Positions 63,132 to 64,000 of a DNA stretch of 64,000 bases are shown here, piece after piece. Position numbers and translations under genes: made by a program. The notes beneath the pieces are model-generated. The model had not been told where the DNA came from, did not search any database, and worked only from the letters and a program-made list of their open reading frames with translations. The DNA is from Halobacillus ihumii (GTDB lineage: Bacteria; Bacillota; Bacilli; Bacillales; Halobacillaceae). Position 1 is the first letter of the stretch; every line of letters begins with the position of its first letter. The stretch spans positions 930,001 through 994,000 of the forward strand of contig NZ_CACVAO010000001.1 in NCBI RefSeq assembly GCF_902726645.1, written 5' to 3'.

Positions 63132-64000
63132 GTGGAATTAACACTTTCCCATTGGTTATATGGTTTATTTACGTTATTAATTATTATTACTATGATATGT
63201 CGTAAAGGTGTTGTACTGCCAACTTTACTAGGTACATTCGTGGTGGCGTGGGTTTTCAATGGCAGCTTAATCAGCGGTTTTATGGGAATATTTAACGCGA
63301 ATCTAGTCGCCGCCAAAGAGCTTTTCAATATATTCCTCATTATTACCTTTATGGTTGCCCTTTTACATTCACTTAAGGACCTTGGGGCAGACAGAAGGAT
63401 GATTATGCCTGTCCAGAAAATCATGATTAATAGTCACGTATCTTTTTTTGTATTAGTTGGGGTAACCTATGTGATTTCGCTTTTCTTTTGGCCGACGCCT
63501 GCTGTTCCGCTTATATGCGCTTTACTCGTTCCAGCAGCCATCAGGTCGGGTCTTCCAGCAATGGTAGCAGCTATTGCTGTAGCACTTGCCGGCCAGGGCA
63601 TGGCTCTGTCTTCCGATTACGTTGTTCAAGTCGCGCCAGGTTTGTCAGCCAAAGCTGCTGGAGTTAGTACAGCAACGGTAATGGATCAAGCATTGGTTCT
63701 ATCGCTTATCACTGGATTTATTGCCATTGGTCTTGCTTACTTGTGGAATAAAAAACATTTTCGCTCGAAAAGTGATCCACAAAATGAAATTGAAATAAAA
63801 GCGATGCAGGGATTGCAGGAAGCCCATCAATCAACGAACAAGAATATGACTAGTTGGAGCAAAGTGTTTGCTGTCCTTGTGCCGTTGTCTATGCTTGCTG
63901 TAATGATTTATATGGTATCGACGAAGCTTAGTTCAGGAAGAATGGGTGGATTTGAAGGAGGGAACGGCGCAGCGTTTATTGGAGGAGTTGCTGTCGTCCT
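63132..64000 (+). CDS. Multi-spanning membrane permease of unknown substrate, 5' part
   Basis: A frame runs from a GTG at 63132 to the window end (289 codons, incomplete). GAGGAGG lies nine bases before the GTG. The product has at least eight hydrophobic spans and glycine- and alanine-rich loops (for example LVPAAIRSGLPAMVAAIAVA, followed by GQGMALSSDYVVQVAPG), as in ion-transporter superfamily carriers such as the DcuC or NhaC-like groups. A charged cytoplasmic loop (about 213-240) splits two halves. I cannot name the family. A small hairpin (CGCC/GGCG near 63090-63110) precedes the ribosome site. Confidence 0.75.
   Translation, partial: MELTLSHWLYGLFTLLIIITMICRKGVVLPTLLGTFVVAWVFNGSLISGFMGIFNANLVAAKELFNIFLIITFMVALLHSLKDLGADRRMIMPVQKIMINSHVSFFVLVGVTYVISLFFWPTPAVPLICALLVPAAIRSGLPAMVAAIAVALAGQGMALSSDYVVQVAPGLSAKAAGVSTATVMDQALVLSLITGFIAIGLAYLWNKKHFRSKSDPQNEIEIKAMQGLQEAHQSTNKNMTSWSKVFAVLVPLSMLAVMIYMVSTKLSSGRMGGFEGGNGAAFIGGVAVV

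Overview
The window looks like chromosome of a low-to-mid GC, Gram-positive Bacillaceae, probably a halophilic or halotolerant genus near Halobacillus, Pontibacillus or Virgibacillus. This rests on Bacillus-type gene sets (AbrB, HutP/HutH, Rap-Phr, InhA-like protease, LCP wall enzymes, YesL, YhdT-PanF), Bacillus-style Shine-Dalgarno sites and cre-like boxes. The genus is an inference. I see no rRNA, tRNA, CRISPR array, insertion sequence or prophage.

Region 1 (1-22 kb) is mostly single genes: a DsbA-like end, an acyl-CoA thioesterase, a cobalamin riboswitch that now controls only a 12-codon reading frame, a secreted lipase, two paralogous LCP proteins, a formamidase-like enzyme, an EamA exporter, a zinc formaldehyde/alcohol dehydrogenase, a large SEC-C protein, a POT peptide transporter, AbrB, a MarR-MMPL exporter operon with twin operators, a Rap-like receptor with its 44-residue Phr-like peptide, and an InhA-type metalloprotease. 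A recurring near-perfect palindrome (core CCACCTCAGGTCATCCA and its complement) punctuates intergenic spaces between 0.2 and 37.4 kb: seven full copies and one half copy.

Region 2 (22.4-31.2 kb) is one minus-strand operon: binding lipoprotein, two ABC permeases, LacI regulator, ThuA-like protein, two Gfo/Idh/MocA oxidoreductases, a TIM-barrel isomerase/epimerase and YesL. It has no ATPase or glycosidase. LacI-type operators precede it, and strong hairpins separate the binding protein from the permeases. The gene set resembles oxidative (3-keto type) glycoside catabolism, but the substrate cannot be read from sequence.

Region 3 (31.5-46 kb) holds an acyltransferase, a YitT protein, a shortened hut operon (hutP-attenuator-hutH-transporter with a cre box on its promoter), yhdT-panF, a double P-loop ATPase, DoxX with an upstream small ORF, and nadB-nadC-nadA divergent from a nifS-type desulfurase.

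Region 4 (45.9-63 kb) is a glucuronide/hexuronate island. GusA1 and a GPH symporter take up and hydrolyse glucuronides. UxaC, UxuB, UxuA, KdgK and KdgA give the full route from glucuronate to pyruvate and glyceraldehyde-3-phosphate. A ROK regulator and two matching palindromic operators tie both operons together. A second module has GusA2, an AraC regulator and a PTS-type permease that lacks EIIB and has Tyr in place of the phospho-accepting His of EIIA. That suggests a non-phosphorylating transporter or sensor and is the most unusual find here. The window ends inside an unidentified multi-spanning permease.
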